Source of the DNA: Icerya purchasi
Taxonomy: Eukaryota; Arthropoda; Insecta; Hemiptera; Monophlebidae
DNA length: 64,000 nt
Assembly: GCA_039619475.1 (NCBI GenBank)
Contig: CM077115.1
Coordinates: forward strand, 539,680,315 to 539,744,314
Reading direction: 5' to 3'
The number at the start of each line of letters is the position of its first letter. Positions within the stretch are counted from its first letter, which is position 1. The notes under the pieces were generated by a model, which was not told where the DNA came from, did no database searches, and was given only the letters and a program-made list of their open reading frames with translations. The position numbers were made by a program, and so were the translations under genes. Of the stretch, positions 61,006-64,000 are shown piece by piece.

Positions 61006-64000
61006 GTCTACCCTTCGGTATTACATTACTTTTAAATTTATAAAATTGTACAATATGTAAACAATAAAATTGAACATCACCGAGTTATGTAACAAAACGT
61101 GGATTAACTCTAACCGTGGTTTTAGATTTTTTTCGTGGTTAACACAAGTGAAAGATATATTTTAAAAAGAAGAAGCAAACGAAAGAATTTTAAAACTAAT
61201 ATAAATGTATTAAACACATGTAACTTGCATTTTATTTACATATTAATTTTTTGTTTCTGCGCATTAAAAAATCGTTATCCCTACGCACATGCGAATTCCC
61301 CCCCCCCCCCCCAATAAAAGCAAGCCACTTGACGCACAAAAATAAAAATTAAATACATATTGTTGAAATTTGTAGGGAATCAAATTTAAAATTTGACGGT
61401 TCTTTTCTTTTAAATTAACATCAAGTATAATCCATTTTTGTAGTGACAATATAAATAAAGTAAGCGTAATCCTGAATAAATTAATTTTCACATAGTACAA
61501 GCTGAAATATTTCGAAATCGTATAATCCATAATTATAGTTACTAATAGTAATGTTAAAATATGAATAACGGTATGCGAAATTAGAATTAATGATCAACTA
61601 ATGACAGTATGTCGATATATAATTAATAAATAAAAATTGATTTTAAATAATTGATTATTATTTAGGTTAATGTTTGAATTAAGTAGAACATTTTAGAATT
61701 TATTAATATAAGTTTCAGCGTAGTTCCTAATAATTGCTTTCCTGTTATGTGCTTTAAAATTACTCCAAATAGAGGTTGATGTTAAAAGTTAATTTATGTT
61801 TATATTTTTCTTTACATGTTCAGTAACAGAGAATATTTTTGTAAATAAAGAATATAGAAAATCGTCCCTCACAAAACATGTAAAAGAAAAAAAAAGGAAA
61901 CATAAATTAACTTTTAACATACGATATGGAAAAATTTTAAAATATACAACATTAAAACTACTCTAAAACTTATTATATGTATAAATTCAAAAAATACTTT
62001 AATTCAAACTCATTCTAAATCGATGTATGATGATTATTCAGTCATTATCTTTAATTGATTTTTGTATTTTTTAGAAGCTCGCATCCAAATTTGAGCGAAG
62101 TAAAGTCGGATCAAGTAATTTGCTTTCACACTGAATTCGTATTAAATCAATATATATATATATATATATATATTTATTGCAGTAAGTTTAAGACGAAAAA
62201 TGTAATTATTTGCAGAAAATTACAAATTAAATGAAAAAGGTTTCTTTGAGCATATCTTTTTTTATTTCGCAAATTCAGTATTTTAAATTAAACTCCACTG
62301 AAAAGGAAATAATAAATGAAAACAAATTATAGTATATAAGCGCTTTATCGTCAATGATTAATTTTTTCAGGTAATTTATTATTTAAAACTTTGATATGTT
62401 TTTGAGATGATATTTAATAATCCAAAGAGGAATTGTTTTGTGTGATAGTTTGAATTGTGTCAATTTTTGCGAGTTTTAGTTAACATTTTGCATTAAGTCT
62501 ATTATAAATTTTCGAACATCACTTACAAAAAAATCGGGAACGTGTTTAATTATTAAAATGTTGTCACTTTCATTCTATTTTTGTTACGTATTTAAAAACC
62601 GATATTAATTTGATATCGAAACGATTTAGTTACTAAAATTAGTTTGAAATAGTTTTAAATTTCCTTGGTACTCTACAAAAGACTGCTACATATATTTACT
62701 TTAATTATATAAAATGTAGAATAATGGAAACGTTAAAAACTAATTTTATACATTTCATTACATAATTAAATTACCTTTAAATAAATAAGAAATACAGGAA
62801 ATTTAAGTCGAGTGTAAAATATGTAACGATAGGTTAAAGCTTACAAATTGTTTAAAAAAAAAACCCTGGTATATCGATACTTTATTGAAATATTAAGATT
62901 TACCAGTAATTAATCTTAGTTTGTTCATAAATACAACACAAAGTTTTAAGGAGCATATTTATCTTTAAAAAAATTGTTAATAATTGTAAAAATTACTTTT
63001 CGTAATTATTTGTTTTCCTTTATTATATCCACTTAAACAAAGTTCAAGATTTCAATAAACTGAATCAGCGACATCGAAATTTCTTATAGTAAGAAGATAC
63101 ATAAAAAATAATAATTAAATAATTAATACTTCTGTCCCTTAAATTTATAAGATAAACACGGACAACCTACTATTACAACTTCTCTGTTTAATTTGCAACC
63201 GTTTTGTAATATCTAATGTTCTATCATATTTTATAAATACACAATATTTATAAAATGCAAAGAACAATATAAAATATAAAAGTAAATTATCGATGATAGC
63301 AAGAGTCTAATCAAAAATTCTAACACTTTGAAATTGATAAATCGAACTAATCCGACCTATGAAATTCGAATCGACTTTATTAATTCACCGTGAAACGTCA
63401 TTTACGTAGTACACACGTTTGGTTTCGGTCCTGTTTCTAATCGAATATAACTGAATTGGCGAGATTTTATTTGCTGCTTCTAAAATCGTGCACGCCACCC
63501 GAGAGTTATGACGTTACCCATTTCATTTGCAACCAAATAATCTTCACTCCACCGAAGAAAATGGGAATTTTCTGTTTGCGGTGGAGTGTGGTTGAGTCGT
63601 TGTTCTGGTTTCTATTTTTGCTTTCTTAATATTAATATTTTTGAGATTTTGTTTGAAATCGTCCTTTTTAGAAATACTTTATTGTATGTACAAGGTAATT
63701 TGTGGACATTTACAACATATGTGCCCCCAAAAGTCACATACTTTTTCTATGTTATCAAAGCTTCCGATTTTAAGATGTTAATTCAGACGCTGAAATTATT
63801 ATCAAAAATGTAGACTAATTAGAGTAATCTGTAGATAACAAGTTTGGTACAGAGAATAGTATGCAAAGGAAAATTTATTAGGAAAAAGATACGTTATTCT
63901 ACTCCATTTTTTTAATCCGTTTCATTACAAATTTCTTTCCTAACTGTTTATTGTATTGCCCATTTTTAGGAGACACCACCAGTTGAAAAACGAAATTTCT
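61006..64000. other. Right-hand AT-rich region, no gene recognised
   Basis: Holds a ten-C run near 61303, a foldback element at 61778-61921, (TA)n at 62150-62171, and a relatively GC-balanced patch at 63390-63600. I see no exon of PDCD6 or of the ANKRD11/12-like gene here. Confidence 0.5.
61778..61921. repeat. Foldback element with about 42-bp arms
   Basis: The left arm starts GATGTTAAAAGTTAATTTAT and ends TTTACATGTT. The right arm read in reverse starts GTATGTTAAAAGTTAATTTA and ends TTTTACATGTT. The outer 23 and inner 11 bases match perfectly; the spacer is about 54 bases. Confidence 0.75.

Overview
The window is about 70% A+T. It carries spliceosomal introns of up to about 22 kb, dense (TA)n, (CA)n and (AAT)n microsatellites, A/T homopolymers, tRNA-derived SINEs, and decayed mariner, hAT, piggyBac and LINE copies. 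Together these point to an insect nuclear genome. The order cannot be settled from this sequence.

The main gene is on the minus strand. Six exons (46228-46451, 43441-43810, 21185-21539, 18506-18718, 8840-9094, 5833-6006) join in perfect phase and encode the conserved C-terminal region of an ANKRD11/ANKRD12-type nuclear co-regulator. The two family blocks (a region around SVEQEIL/RVHGRAARALANQ and the tail VPMV..DDFF) are unmistakable. A possible seventh, first coding exon at 47501-47520 (strong donor, good start context, exact phase match) would give a complete 537-codon frame with no ankyrin repeats. About 5.7 kb upstream on the same strand lies the terminal coding exon of a second conserved gene, the penta-EF-hand protein ALG-2/PDCD6 (53196-53297). 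Its other exons are not visible, so they are probably beyond the right edge.

Most remaining sequence is intron or intergenic space filled with transposon debris. At 1-380 is a LINE reverse-transcriptase tail and at about 1.6-2.1 kb a piggyBac remnant. A mariner with both termini lies at 13.5-14.5 kb, and a SINE and a LINE RNase H end at 19.9-21.0 kb. A mariner-derived MITE is at 26.6-27.15 kb, and an almost intact mariner (one internal stop) sits inside an older, different mariner at 28.7-31.3 kb. From 37.8 to 42.6 kb come a LINE tail, a mariner with unusually long terminal inverted repeats, a SINE, a hAT with matching ends and a LINE 3' end. A DUF4371-type hAT relic lies at 49.3-51.0 kb, a mariner relic at 54.4-55.0 kb, and a reverse-transcriptase relic at 59.7-61.0 kb.

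Unexplained items include a CpG-rich patch with an ATGGCGG start and a nearby exon-like block on the plus strand inside the large ANKRD intron (31.3-33.0 kb), an inverted pair of a small repeat whose core resembles a degenerate hammerhead-type motif (24.0-24.5 kb, with further copies), diverged tandem repeats at 48.6 and 56.5-57.1 kb, and a foldback element at 61.8 kb. All gene models come from reading splice signals, frames and recalled family motifs; no alignment was run.
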